64,000 bases of DNA from Pullulanibacillus camelliae (lineage in GTDB: Bacteria; Bacillota; Bacilli; Bacillales; Sporolactobacillaceae), in NCBI RefSeq assembly GCF_014642655.1, contig NZ_BMIR01000015.1, positions 28,611 to 92,610 on the forward strand, given 5' to 3'. Under the pieces are notes generated by a model that was not told the origin of the DNA, did not search any database, and worked only from the letters and a program-made list of their open reading frames with translations. The position numbers were made by a program, and so were the translations under genes. This document shows, piece after piece, positions 8,638-16,416 of the stretch. How positions within the stretch are numbered: the first letter of the stretch is position 1; every line of letters begins with the position of its first letter.

Positions 8638-8677
8638 TTAAAAAAACCCACATTGCCGAGGGCAATGTGGGTTTTAA
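8638..8677. terminator. Terminator between repeat B1 and yutI
   Basis: Long stem AAAACCCACATTGCC/GGCAATGTGGGTTTT with a GAG-rich loop. It lies just downstream of the minus-strand gene yutI and is flanked by A/T runs on both sides. Confidence 0.85.
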
Positions 8678-8700
8678 ATATGAAAGCCTGTTGATCGCTC

Positions 8701-8925
8701 TTAAAAAACCTGTTCAAGCTCTGTAAATCCAGGTACTTCTTCAAGAAGAGCGCGTTCAATCCCTGCTTTTAAAGTAATCGTTGAGCTTGGGCAACTTCCA
8801 CATGCCCCCATTAAGCGTACGCGGACAACACCCTCTTCATCGACATTAACAAGCTCCACGTCTCCGCCATCACGCAATAAAAATGGACGAAGCTTACCGA
8901 GGACTTCTTGTACTTGTTCTTCCAT
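8701..8925 (-). CDS. yutI: NifU-like Fe-S scaffold protein YutI
   Basis: A 74-residue NifU C-terminal (Nfu) domain that carries or delivers Fe-S clusters. The cluster-binding C-x2-C is in GACGSCPSS. It stands alone on the minus strand, followed by a strong terminator. Linkage with yutM, an A-type Fe-S carrier 2.4 kb away, is conserved in Bacillales and fits a role in Fe-S protein maturation. Confidence 0.93.
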   Translation of the reverse strand: MEEQVQEVLGKLRPFLLRDGGDVELVNVDEEGVVRVRLMGACGSCPSSTITLKAGIERALLEEVPGFTELEQVF

Positions 8926-9155
8926 TACAGACGACCCCTTTCCGTGATCCTATTCTCATTATAAAAGGTTCTTGAGAAAAAATCTATATTCTTGGCTCAT
9001 GATCATTTATTAAATGCCATATCTATTGTAAAATGGAATTGAAAATTGAGCAACTATTGTGGGCTAGAAAGAATATGAACAATTTTTGACGTAGCTGTTA
9101 CTTTGATCATAAATATTGATTTGAGTCTAAACTGTTTTGAAGGGAAGAGATCGTG

Positions 9156-9467
9156 ATGCAAATTACCGTTTATGGGGCTGATACCCCTTGTCCAAGCTGT
9201 ATTCATTCACCGTCTTCGATTGAGACGATGGAATGGCTGGATGCGGCCGTGAATCGAAAATTTCCGCATGCGTCCATTCAATTCCGTTATGTGGATATTC
9301 ATCATCCAGAAAATGATGAGGACCGTTATTTTACAGAAAAAATAATAGCGGATGAATATTTTTATCCTTTGGTTGTTGCAGAGGGAGAGGTTATTGCTGA
9401 AGGGGATCCGTGTCTCAAAATGATTTTTCAATTCCTTGACCGCCGTGGCTTGACCCTTGCAGAGTAG
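9156..9467 (+). CDS. yuzD: YuzD family protein (DUF1462, thioredoxin-like)
   Basis: A 103-residue protein beginning MQITVYGADTPCPSC. The CPSC motif near the N-terminus and the alternating pattern fit the thioredoxin-like fold of the YuzD family. Redox function is inferred. ATG 9156 is chosen, 7 bases after GAAGGGAAG; GTG 9153 is an alternative. Confidence 0.88.
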   Translation: MQITVYGADTPCPSCIHSPSSIETMEWLDAAVNRKFPHASIQFRYVDIHHPENDEDRYFTEKIIADEYFYPLVVAEGEVIAEGDPCLKMIFQFLDRRGLTLAE

Positions 9468-9556
9468 TCCTTGAAGAGCGGTGGAGGCTTAAAAGCCTTA
9501 AAGTTGACGAAGTGGCTGGATGTGAGTAGTATAGACTTGATAAGAGGTGAGTCTAT

Positions 9557-9793
9557 ATGAATCCAATTATTGAGTTTTGTATGAGTAATCTTGCCGCTGA
9601 CTCACAAAAAGCATTTGCGATACTGGAAGAGGATACAAATCTTGATGTGATTGAATATACATGCTTAGACTACTGTGATTTGTGTTATGAAGGACCTTAC
9701 GCACTTGTGAATGGTGAGTTTGTATCTGGTGCAACGGCTGAGGAGCTCGTCCAAAATGTCTATCAGTATTTAGAAGAAAATCCAATGTTTTAA
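9557..9793 (+). CDS. yuzB: YuzB family protein (DUF1450, UPF0349)
   Basis: A 78-residue protein with [12 protein letters not shown] at the start and [19 protein letters not shown] in the middle; the C-x3-C-x2-C cluster suggests metal or redox chemistry. Function unknown. AAGAGGTGA precedes the ATG. The gene is followed by two hairpins. Confidence 0.9.
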   Translation: MNPIIEFCMSNLAADSQKAFAILEEDTNLDVIEYTCLDYCDLCYEGPYALVNGEFVSGATAEELVQNVYQYLEENPMF

Positions 9794-9846
9794 TAAATAG
9801 AACTGATGGAGCGAGTTTAGGGAACTGCTCCTTCATTTGTGACAAG

Positions 9847-9871
9847 CACCGCTCATTTTGCGGTGTTTTAT
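9847..9871 (+). terminator. Terminator downstream of yuzB
   Basis: Stem CACCGC/GCGGTG followed by TTTTAT. A weaker hairpin (GGAGC/GCTCC, about 9806-9830) precedes it. Confidence 0.7.
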
Positions 9872-9982
9872 CTATAGGCATACAGTTGCAATTTTTGCAA
9901 AGAACACTTAATATATAGAAAACTTCCTCATAGTATGTTATCAAATGTTTAAGGAAAAATAAAAAAACTTTGGAGGATGGGT

Positions 9983-10213
9983 ATGTACGAGTTTTCTCAC
10001 TCTTGGCCGTATGAATGGGTCATGGATGATCTATATGTTGAAGAATGTCCTTTTTGTGGAGAGCGTTCAGTACTCATTTCATTAAAAAAGGAAAGTATTC
10101 AACTTGCTCAAGAGGGATTTAAAACGCACGCGGTGATGCCGTGTTGTCATGAAAAGTTAGTAATCGTAAATATGGACGATGATTATCTATGGTCTGATCG
10201 GGCGCTTAGGTAA
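9983..10213 (+). CDS. Small Cys-containing hypothetical protein
   Basis: A 76-residue protein with CPFC (residues 19-22) and a later PCCH, which could form a small zinc site. Tryptophan- and Asp-rich ends. I do not recognise a named family. ATG 9983 is chosen because GGAGG lies 6 bases upstream; ATG 9977 abuts that site. It ends 26 bases before dapF and probably shares its transcript. Confidence 0.75.
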   Translation: MYEFSHSWPYEWVMDDLYVEECPFCGERSVLISLKKESIQLAQEGFKTHAVMPCCHEKLVIVNMDDDYLWSDRALR

Positions 10214-10239
10214 GCATCTTTGTCATTGAGGTGAGCAGC

Positions 10240-11103
10240 TTGAACCATTGTATTCCTTTTACAAAAATGCACGGCTTAGGCAATAATTATATATATCTTG
10301 ATATGATCACGAATACGTATACTCTGCCTCCCTATCCCCAATTCGCTCAACGGTTGGCGGATCAAAGCAGAGGAATCGGTTCTGATGGGATGATACTCCT
10401 TTTACCTTCTGAAACAGCTGACATCCAAATGCGGATATTTAACAAGGATGGTTCAGAGGCAAAGAATTGTGGAAATGGTTTGCGATGTGTAGCCAAGTAT
10501 GCTTTTGACAATCAGCTTGTCTCAGCTGCTCGTTTTACCATTGAAACGCTTGGCGGGTTAGTTGAGGCAGAAGTCATAGTTGATGAGAATGAAGTGTCAG
10601 AGGTGACCGTGGATATGGGAGAACCCCGTCTTCTAAGAGGGCAAATTCCTATGCAAGGTAACCCGACGGAACAGGCGATACAGGCGCCCATTCAATTAAA
10701 GGGCACAGACTATCAGGTAACAGCAGTGTCAATGGGAAACCCTCATGCGATCTTCTTTGTTGAGGATATTCAAGAGACACCCATTCATACGCTCGGCCCG
10801 TTGCTTGCTGATGGACATGAGCTTTTTCCAGAGGGCGCGAATGTCGGCTTTGTTGAATCCATTAATGAACAAAGCTTTGCTTATCGCGTTTGGGAAAGAG
10901 GCTCAGGGATTACGCAAGCCTGTGGAACAGGGGCCTGTGCGGCGGCAGTAGCCGCAATTGTTACAGAACGTGGTTCTAAGGATGTTCCGATCACTATCCA
11001 TTTAGCTGGTGGTGACCTCACTATCGTTTGGGAAAGCAAAACAAATCATATTTTAATGACAGGTCCAGCGGTTACAATCTGTACAGGAACATTTTATTTG
11101 TAA
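10240..11103 (+). CDS. dapF: Diaminopimelate epimerase
   Basis: Interconverts LL- and meso-diaminopimelate, supplying meso-DAP for lysine and peptidoglycan. The 287-residue product shows both catalytic thiols: C77 in KNCGNGLRC and C228 in ITQACGTGACA, plus the substrate-binding FTKMHGLGNNY at the start. TTG 10240 is chosen, 6 bases after GAGGTG; GTG 10231 would overlap that ribosome site. It lies between the small Cys-rich gene and yutM. Confidence 0.96.
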   Translation: MNHCIPFTKMHGLGNNYIYLDMITNTYTLPPYPQFAQRLADQSRGIGSDGMILLLPSETADIQMRIFNKDGSEAKNCGNGLRCVAKYAFDNQLVSAARFTIETLGGLVEAEVIVDENEVSEVTVDMGEPRLLRGQIPMQGNPTEQAIQAPIQLKGTDYQVTAVSMGNPHAIFFVEDIQETPIHTLGPLLADGHELFPEGANVGFVESINEQSFAYRVWERGSGITQACGTGACAAAVAAIVTERGSKDVPITIHLAGGDLTIVWESKTNHILMTGPAVTICTGTFYL

Positions 11104-11279
11104 AAATCCTTATGGAAATGTACAAGGCTTTACCTATATTAATATCACTTTCTTGAGATATGTGTGGCAGGTATCATATAATAGTTATAAGTTAGTTATA
11201 AATTATCAGTAACTAAGACACATGACGATTTGGCTGTTAAGCAGCCTCATATTTTTTGATATAAAGGAGGAAGGCTGTC

Positions 11280-11636
11280 ATGATTACTATTACAGAATCT
11301 GCTAACCATCGCATTAAAGAGATGATGGCAAATGAATCTGGAAATCAGCTTTTTCTTAGACTTGGTGTTCAAGGCGGAGGGTGCACAGGGCTATCTTACG
11401 GAATGGGCTTTGACAGTGAAAGAAAAGAAGATGACGAAGCCTTTGAAACCGATGGTCTTCAAGTGGTCGTCGATGCCGATAGCGCACCCTTGCTGCAGGG
11501 CGTGACCATTGATTATAAACAAAACATGATGGGCGGCGGCTTTACGATCGATAATCCGAATGCCATTGCGACATGTGGCTGTGGACAATCCTTTAGAACC
11601 GCAACAAATGCCGGAGCGCCAAGCAAGGATTGTTAA
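11280..11636 (+). CDS. yutM: A-type Fe-S carrier YutM (HesB/IscA family)
   Basis: A 118-residue Fe-S cluster carrier. The three conserved cysteines are present: one in GGGCTGLSYGM and the C-G-C pair in ATCGCGQSF near the C-terminus. Acts in cytoplasmic Fe-S cluster transfer, probably with YutI and the SUF system. AAAGGAGG precedes the start. The 176-base gap after dapF contains AT-rich sequence and no gene. Confidence 0.93.
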   Translation: MITITESANHRIKEMMANESGNQLFLRLGVQGGGCTGLSYGMGFDSERKEDDEAFETDGLQVVVDADSAPLLQGVTIDYKQNMMGGGFTIDNPNAIATCGCGQSFRTATNAGAPSKDC

Positions 11637-11736
11637 TAAGATGCCGTGGTTTAAACATGGGCTCTTATATGACTAATGTGCGGCAAAAAGAGGCTTTTAA
11701 ATGAAAGCCCTGCACAATGTATATTATGAATGAGCC

Positions 11737-11788
11737 ATTGCGGCCTTCTTGACGGGTGAAAAAATCCGTTAGGAAGGTCGTTTTATTT
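11737..11788 (+). terminator. Terminator-like hairpin immediately before repeat A1
   Basis: Interrupted stem CCTTC-ttg-ACGG / CCGT-tag-GAAGG followed by TTTTATTTT. Repeat A1 begins on the last bases of the T-run. Confidence 0.6.
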
Positions 11789-11944
11789 TACTATCAGAAT
11801 GTATAATTTCGCTGACGCTCTGAAAGGAAGAGAGTATAAGTGTCACTTTGGCTTTCGCCGTTAAAGCTTGGCGACAACCTAAGTGTGTGATTGGCAAAAA
11901 TCACATCAGGAGTACCAGCGAAGTGGTGCAAGCCAAGTTTTCTA
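11789..11944 (+). repeat. Dispersed repeat A, copy 1 (about 156 bp)
   Basis: Matches the units at 29177-29331 and 38629-38785 along their full length. Begins TACTATCAGAATGTATAA and ends in GCAAGCCAAGTTTTCTA. The 3' half can fold as an outer stem CTTGGC/GCCAAG enclosing hairpin TGTGATT/AATCACA and a second hairpin ACCA/TGGT. No reading frame is conserved. The rest of the 11.64-12.25 kb gap shows no gene. Confidence 0.8.
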
Positions 11945-12250
11945 ATGTATTCAGCAAAAGAAACTGGCAGAGTTTATCAAGTATCCAAAATCCTCGATGA
12001 TGCAATTTAACGAGAATTGCCTTAAAAAGAAGTGAGGATGATATGGCTAAGGGAGAGGATTAGATTAAGGAGGGCTTATAAATAGCTTCAACCTCATCCT
12101 GTCCGCTCCAATCCACATGACTTTACGATAGGCATCTACTTATAGGATGCATCTGCACCACGCTGAAACTAAAAGCCGAGCCAATTTTTCTTAATCTCAT
12201 ATGAAGCCTCTTAAGGGGAATCAGTATAGGGGTATTAGAAATAACAAAAG

Positions 12251-12637
12251 TTAATATAAGGTGTTAAAGCGTAACTTTGTAAGGATTTCAATCAAGTCCT
12301 TATAAAAATGAGAAGTATGAACAACATAAAAACGATAGCCATTTTTATAAGAAATTTTTCTCAGCTTCTTTTGATAAATGATATCAAGAATATCTGTTTT
12401 ATCTTGAGTACTGCAATAAATCATGCAGCGATGAGTGGGAATCCTAATATCAAAAGGCATATTGTCAAGGCTGATATGAGATTCAACCTCGTAGCCTTTA
12501 TCGCGAAGCAGATCTGCAACATACCGAATGGTTGCGTCGGTGTTGGATTTGGCTGCTCTTGACTGTCTAGATCTTGGAAATAAAATCACTTGCGCTTTTT
12601 TATGGGAGGGCTTGAGGTATTTGAATAAATTAATCAT
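12251..12637 (-). CDS. Hypothetical protein, basic, 128 residues
   Basis: I do not recognise this family. The protein starts MINLFKYLKPSHKKAQ and has two parts: a basic first third (KKAQVILFPRSRQSRAAKSN) and an alpha-beta remainder containing DIRIPTHRCMIYCS and YRFYVVHTSHFYKDLIEIL. No signal or membrane segment. GGTGGAT precedes the ATG. It lies alone on the minus strand between repeat A1 and yumB, with gaps of 306 and 233 bases in which I see nothing but repeat A1 and AT-rich DNA. Confidence 0.6.
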   Translation of the reverse strand: MINLFKYLKPSHKKAQVILFPRSRQSRAAKSNTDATIRYVADLLRDKGYEVESHISLDNMPFDIRIPTHRCMIYCSTQDKTDILDIIYQKKLRKISYKNGYRFYVVHTSHFYKDLIEILTKLRFNTLY

Positions 12638-12870
12638 GATCCACCGACCTTGTAAGAAGAAGTTTTATCCTTACTATATCCATTATTAGGAAAAGGCAAA
12701 CATCGCGAGAGTTTAATGGATATTTGGATAATCTTCACCAATTTTTACAATTAAAAAAAGGTTGAAATATAAAGGGAAAAGACATATGATTGTTTTTGGG
12801 ATTAAAGTAACTAAGTACGTGAAAAATATCACAAAGTCTTATTATGCATAATTCTAAAAAAGTGGAAGTG

Positions 12871-14106
12871 ATGACAGTGAATAAGCCAAAAATATTAATC
12901 CTTGGTGCAGGGTACGGGGGCATGATTTCGGCGACTAAAATCCCAAAGCATTTAGGCGCAAATGATGCGAGTATTACTTTGGTTAATAAGCACAATTATC
13001 ATTATCAAGCGACATGGTTACATGAGCCAGCAGCTGGGACATTGCCAGCTGATCGTGCGCGGATGTTGATCAAGGATGTCATTGATACGAATCGTGTCAA
13101 TTTTATTGAGGACACAGTGACATTGATTAAAAAAGATGAGAATAAAGTTGTTTTAGAAAAGACCGGTGAAGTGGATTACGATTATTTGATTGTCGCATTA
13201 GGCTTTGAATCGGCAACCTTTGGGATTAAAGGGTTAAAAGAGAGAGCGCTGACAATAGAGGATCTTAATTCTGTAAGACAAATACGCGAGCATATTGAAT
13301 ACCAGTTTTCACGCTATCACAATATGGAAACTAAAGAAGATCATATTCTTAACATTGTTGTTGGCGGGGGCGGCTTTACTGGTGTGGAATTTTTAGGGGA
13401 ATTGGCAAATCGCATTCCTGAGCTTTGTCGAGAATATGATATTGATCGTCAACAAGTGAGAGTGGTCAATGTCGAAGGGTCACCGACGATCTTACCTATG
13501 TTTGATAAGGATCTGGTAGCTTATGCGATTCAGCGCCTTGAAGAAAAGGGTGTTGAATTCAAATGTGGTCATGTTATCAAGGAATGCCAAGAGGATGGCG
13601 TCATTATTGGTAGGCGAGATAGTGAAGAAACGGAAAAAATTAAAGCCGGCACGATTGTTTGGACTGGTGGTGTTCGAGGCAATCATATTGTAGAAGATTC
13701 AGGCTTTGAAGTGGTGCGTGGACGGGTCACCGTCACAGAAGACTTACGAGTGCCTGGCTATGATAATATCTTCATAATTGGGGATTGCGCGAACGTGCCT
13801 AATCCAGAAACCGAGCGCCCTTATCCAACCACCGCGCAAATTACAATTCAAGAAGCGACCTACCTTTCTAAGAATATTAAAAAAGCCTTGAATGGTGAGC
13901 CGGTGGAGCCTTTCATTTTTAATGATATGGGCACAGTCGCCTCTTTAGGACATGGCGATGCGATTGGTATCATTTTTGGTAAAACAAAGCTAAAAGGAAC
14001 GTCCGCTGCTGCGATGAAAAAGATTATCGATGATCGGTATTTATTGAAGCTTGGCGGTGTTGGACTCATGTTGAAAAAGGGTAAGCTGAACTTATTAAGT
14101 AAATAA
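12871..14106 (+). CDS. yumB: Type II NADH dehydrogenase-like flavoprotein (YumB)
   Basis: Single-subunit, non-proton-pumping NADH:quinone oxidoreductase family, 411 residues, peripheral membrane. FAD-binding GAGYGG near the N-terminus, the second Rossmann motif VVGGGGFTGVEFLGEL for NAD(P)H, and the FAD-contacting IFIIGDCANV are all present. ATG 12871 is chosen by family length; ATG 12844 would add nine atypical residues. It is called yumB rather than ndh because yuiA and yuiB follow, as in B. subtilis. Confidence 0.88.
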   Translation: MTVNKPKILILGAGYGGMISATKIPKHLGANDASITLVNKHNYHYQATWLHEPAAGTLPADRARMLIKDVIDTNRVNFIEDTVTLIKKDENKVVLEKTGEVDYDYLIVALGFESATFGIKGLKERALTIEDLNSVRQIREHIEYQFSRYHNMETKEDHILNIVVGGGGFTGVEFLGELANRIPELCREYDIDRQQVRVVNVEGSPTILPMFDKDLVAYAIQRLEEKGVEFKCGHVIKECQEDGVIIGRRDSEETEKIKAGTIVWTGGVRGNHIVEDSGFEVVRGRVTVTEDLRVPGYDNIFIIGDCANVPNPETERPYPTTAQITIQEATYLSKNIKKALNGEPVEPFIFNDMGTVASLGHGDAIGIIFGKTKLKGTSAAAMKKIIDDRYLLKLGGVGLMLKKGKLNLLSK

Positions 14107-14116
14107 TGATTATTTT

Positions 14117-14153
14117 TCAAGGCTAGAGCTATCAGGCTCCAGCCTTTTGTTTT
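14117..14153 (+). terminator. Terminator of yumB
   Basis: Stem AAGGCTAGAGC/GCTCCAGCCTT, then TTTTGTTTT. Confidence 0.8.
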
Positions 14154-14333
14154 CCTATTAAAAGTATAAGGAGTCTGTGCACATATTTTAATGAAAACAG
14201 CCAAAAAGGAACAGAAAATGGAGAATGCATAAGATGTTTCCGGTTACATTGAGATGAATGGATTGTAAGGTATCTTTACAAAGGTAGGAATGAGGTGATA
14301 TATTATCAGAAAAGTCGAAAGGGTGTGTTTTAT

Positions 14334-14465
14334 TTGAAAAACGATCAATTGAAAGTGAAACAACCGTGCCCTTACTGTGATGGGAGAGGCTATTTTCAGC
14401 TCCTATTAGGTGGTTCTGAAACCTGTGAGCATTGTTTAGGAACGGGAAAATCAGAAGTTCAATAA
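14334..14465 (+). CDS. yuiA: YuiA, small zinc-finger-like protein
   Basis: A 43-residue protein with two C-x2-C-x-G-x-G units: CPYCDGRGY and CEHCLGTGK, the DnaJ-type zinc-ribbon pattern. Starts at TTG, about 8 bases after GAAAGGGTG. Its place between yumB and yuiB matches B. subtilis. Function unknown; the motif suggests zinc binding and perhaps protein interaction. Confidence 0.8.
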   Translation: MKNDQLKVKQPCPYCDGRGYFQLLLGGSETCEHCLGTGKSEVQ

Positions 14466-14582
14466 AGAGTTAACATACATTTGGCTTGCTCATGTGAGCA
14501 GGTCATTTCTTTGTTTTGGCAGTGGTCAATTGACGATTTTGCTTTTTTTCAGTAAACTAACGATAATGCGGAGGTGAAAACG

Positions 14583-14906
14583 TTGCCTTTTTCGTTGCCA
14601 CAGTTGATCATATCCATCCTTTTATTTGCCGTTGTGTTTTTTGGCATCGGTTTTATTGTGAATATGCTTTTAAAAACGACTTGGCTTATTGCTATTTTAT
14701 ATCCCATATTTATTATCTTAATCGTTGATCACGTTTCCGTCTTGGATTATTTTACACATACCTCTAAAGCTTTGGCGGATTTGGGAACAAGCTTTGTTCA
14801 CTTAAAAACGGCTGATATAGTCGTATTATCAATGGGATTTGTCGGCACGATTATTGCGGGAATTACAATTAAAACATTAAGAAAACGTGGCTATACAATG
14901 TTTTAA
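14583..14906 (+). CDS. yuiB: YuiB family membrane protein
   Basis: A 107-residue membrane protein with three hydrophobic segments (about residues 6-30, 33-52 and 78-97). TTG 14583 is chosen because GGAGG lies 8 bases upstream; GTG 14574 overlaps the ribosome site. Function unknown. It follows yuiA by 117 bases. Confidence 0.8.
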   Translation: MPFSLPQLIISILLFAVVFFGIGFIVNMLLKTTWLIAILYPIFIILIVDHVSVLDYFTHTSKALADLGTSFVHLKTADIVVLSMGFVGTIIAGITIKTLRKRGYTMF

Positions 14907-14989
14907 GCGATCACCTTACCTCTCCTCCAATCAGGCCGTTTAGAAAGGGGAATTTCTGGACACGCTTTTTGTGTGAGGAGTGGTGCTTG

Positions 14990-15130
14990 ATGAAGCGATA
15001 TGGCAAGAGTGTGGCACGATATTTGCTCAGTGCTTGTCTGTTTATGATAGCGGTTATAGTGACGTTTCAATTTATTACGGGCTTTAGCGGCAAAGACCTT
15101 TTGTCATGGTTCGTGCTTAGGATAAAATAG
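14990..15130 (+). CDS. Small single-pass membrane protein, 46 residues
   Basis: A short frame with a basic N-terminus and one hydrophobic segment (LSACLFMIAVIVTFQFI), then a polar tail. TGTGAGGAGTGG ribosome site about 8 bases upstream. Not recognised as a named family; probably co-transcribed with yuiB. Confidence 0.6.
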   Translation: MKRYGKSVARYLLSACLFMIAVIVTFQFITGFSGKDLLSWFVLRIK

Positions 15131-15298
15131 AAGAGTGATAAATCATGAGCGCTGGGAATCCAACGCTTTTTTTACATGATATAAAAAATTGTCCCTTTGA
15201 CCAGCTGTTAAAGAACTCTATCTGCATTCATTGAATAGACGCTTCAAATGGAGTAAGGAAAAAAGGAACGAATGTGGAGAAAGGAGAGCGACTTGTGA

Positions 15299-15664
15299 TC
15301 AGGTCTCATCCTTTATTATGGCCCAAATTTGTTCGATTTTCTTAAATTGATGGGGGTGTTCGATAATGGAATGGATAAATGGCTCTAGGCCGTCTATTTT
15401 TTTAATCGCCTGAATCAATTGCTGTTCTTTAACTTTGTTACTCGATGCGTTATGTAATTGGTCTTGAAGCCCTAATAAATAATCTGTTGACACATCAAAA
15501 AAACGGGCGATGCGCGCGATAACTTCGGGATCAGGTGTCCGGTCACCGGATTCATAACGTGAAAGCTGTACATTGCTAATATTCAGTTGAGAGGCTAATT
15601 GTTTTTGTGATAGGTTCTGTCTGCCACGTAAATGCCGAATGCGCTCCCCTAACGACTCTCCCAT
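15299..15664 (-). CDS. XRE-family transcriptional repressor
   Basis: A 121-residue regulator. The N-terminal helix-turn-helix spans about residues 8-62 (LSQKQLASQLNISNVQLSRYE and PDPEVIARIARFFDVSTDYLLG). The C-terminal half is helical and could dimerise. Divergent from the small HTH gene at 15825, with palindromic sites between them, an arrangement like phage or ICE immunity switches and SinR-type pairs. No mobile-element genes are adjacent. The 168-base gap before it shows no gene. Confidence 0.85.
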   Translation of the reverse strand: MGESLGERIRHLRGRQNLSQKQLASQLNISNVQLSRYESGDRTPDPEVIARIARFFDVSTDYLLGLQDQLHNASSNKVKEQQLIQAIKKIDGLEPFIHSIIEHPHQFKKIEQIWAIIKDET

Positions 15665-15824
15665 TCCATATATCTCCCTTTACAAATTTGCCTAACATTT
15701 TATCACGGGTTAAAGTTTACCACATGGGTAATTGCCGAATAGGTAAAAACCGAAAAACTTTAAATAGATATGTTAATAAAAGTAAAAATATGTTACCATA
15801 TTGGCAACGAGAGGAGGGGGAATA
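15665..15824. promoter_or_regulatory. Divergent regulatory region with candidate operators
   Basis: Two dyads flank the likely promoters: TTACCACATGGGTAA (about 15716-15731) and GTTACCATATTGGCAAC (about 15792-15808). A related half-site TTGCC occurs near 15688 and 15733. The second dyad overlaps the probable core promoter of the plus-strand HTH gene. Confidence 0.45.
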
Positions 15825-16034
15825 GTGAAAAAGCGTATCGTTGATTTAGAAAAAATGAAACGATTAAGAAAAGAGCGTATGTCATTAGAAGACATGTCAA
15901 AACAATTGGGGTATTCCAGTCCCAATGGTTATTATTATCTAGAAGTGGGAAGATCTAAAATTTCTGCAGAGATGCTAGCAGAGGTGGCCCAGATATTAGA
16001 TGTTGAAATCGAAGACTTATACAAAGAGATATAG
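15825..16034 (+). CDS. Small XRE-type HTH protein
   Basis: A 69-residue protein that is almost only a helix-turn-helix domain (MSLEDMSKQLGYSSPNGYYY, followed by ILDVEIEDLYKEI). GTG 15825 follows GAGGAGGGGG. The Gly-Tyr-Tyr-Tyr pattern resembles small phage-type regulators. It is probably controlled by, or antagonistic to, the divergent repressor. The 380 bases between it and asnB contain AT-rich sequence with no gene I can support. Confidence 0.75.
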   Translation: MKKRIVDLEKMKRLRKERMSLEDMSKQLGYSSPNGYYYLEVGRSKISAEMLAEVAQILDVEIEDLYKEI

Positions 16035-16416
16035 AAGGCAGACTTTTGAATGGGATATCAATTGAATTGGGAGAGAAAATAAGATTTGATTTGAATCACC
16101 AGTCGGATCTTTTGATAGAATAGAGCGCTATGCTCTCTTTTTTTTGGCATAATATATTAGAAGAGACAGGATGTGGCGAAGATTTACCAATAGCTTCTCT
16201 ATATAAATGGTAGTGTTTTTCAGTATCGAATGCCACTTGCGGTTTATGAAATTATTGTGGCAATACTAGGCATTTACTATTCAGAGTGGTAAACTATTTT
16301 AGTATATGAAAAAATGGATGCTTCATGGTTATTTTTTGATTACGCATTGATACAGACAAAAATTGAAAGAATAGGAACTGTTAGCAAGCTGCTTTACAAG
16401 AAAGGAGTTTCAACAT

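Noticed and set aside
8479..8759. Short frames on both strands inside repeat B1
   Set aside because: Equivalent frames recur only because the repeat recurs (for example 59956-60231); no ribosome sites and no independent conservation.
11789..11944. Repeat A as a miniature group II intron or classical insertion sequence
   Set aside because: No domain V consensus, no GTGYG 5' end, no transposase and no terminal inverted repeats; only the terminator preference is shared with group IIC introns.
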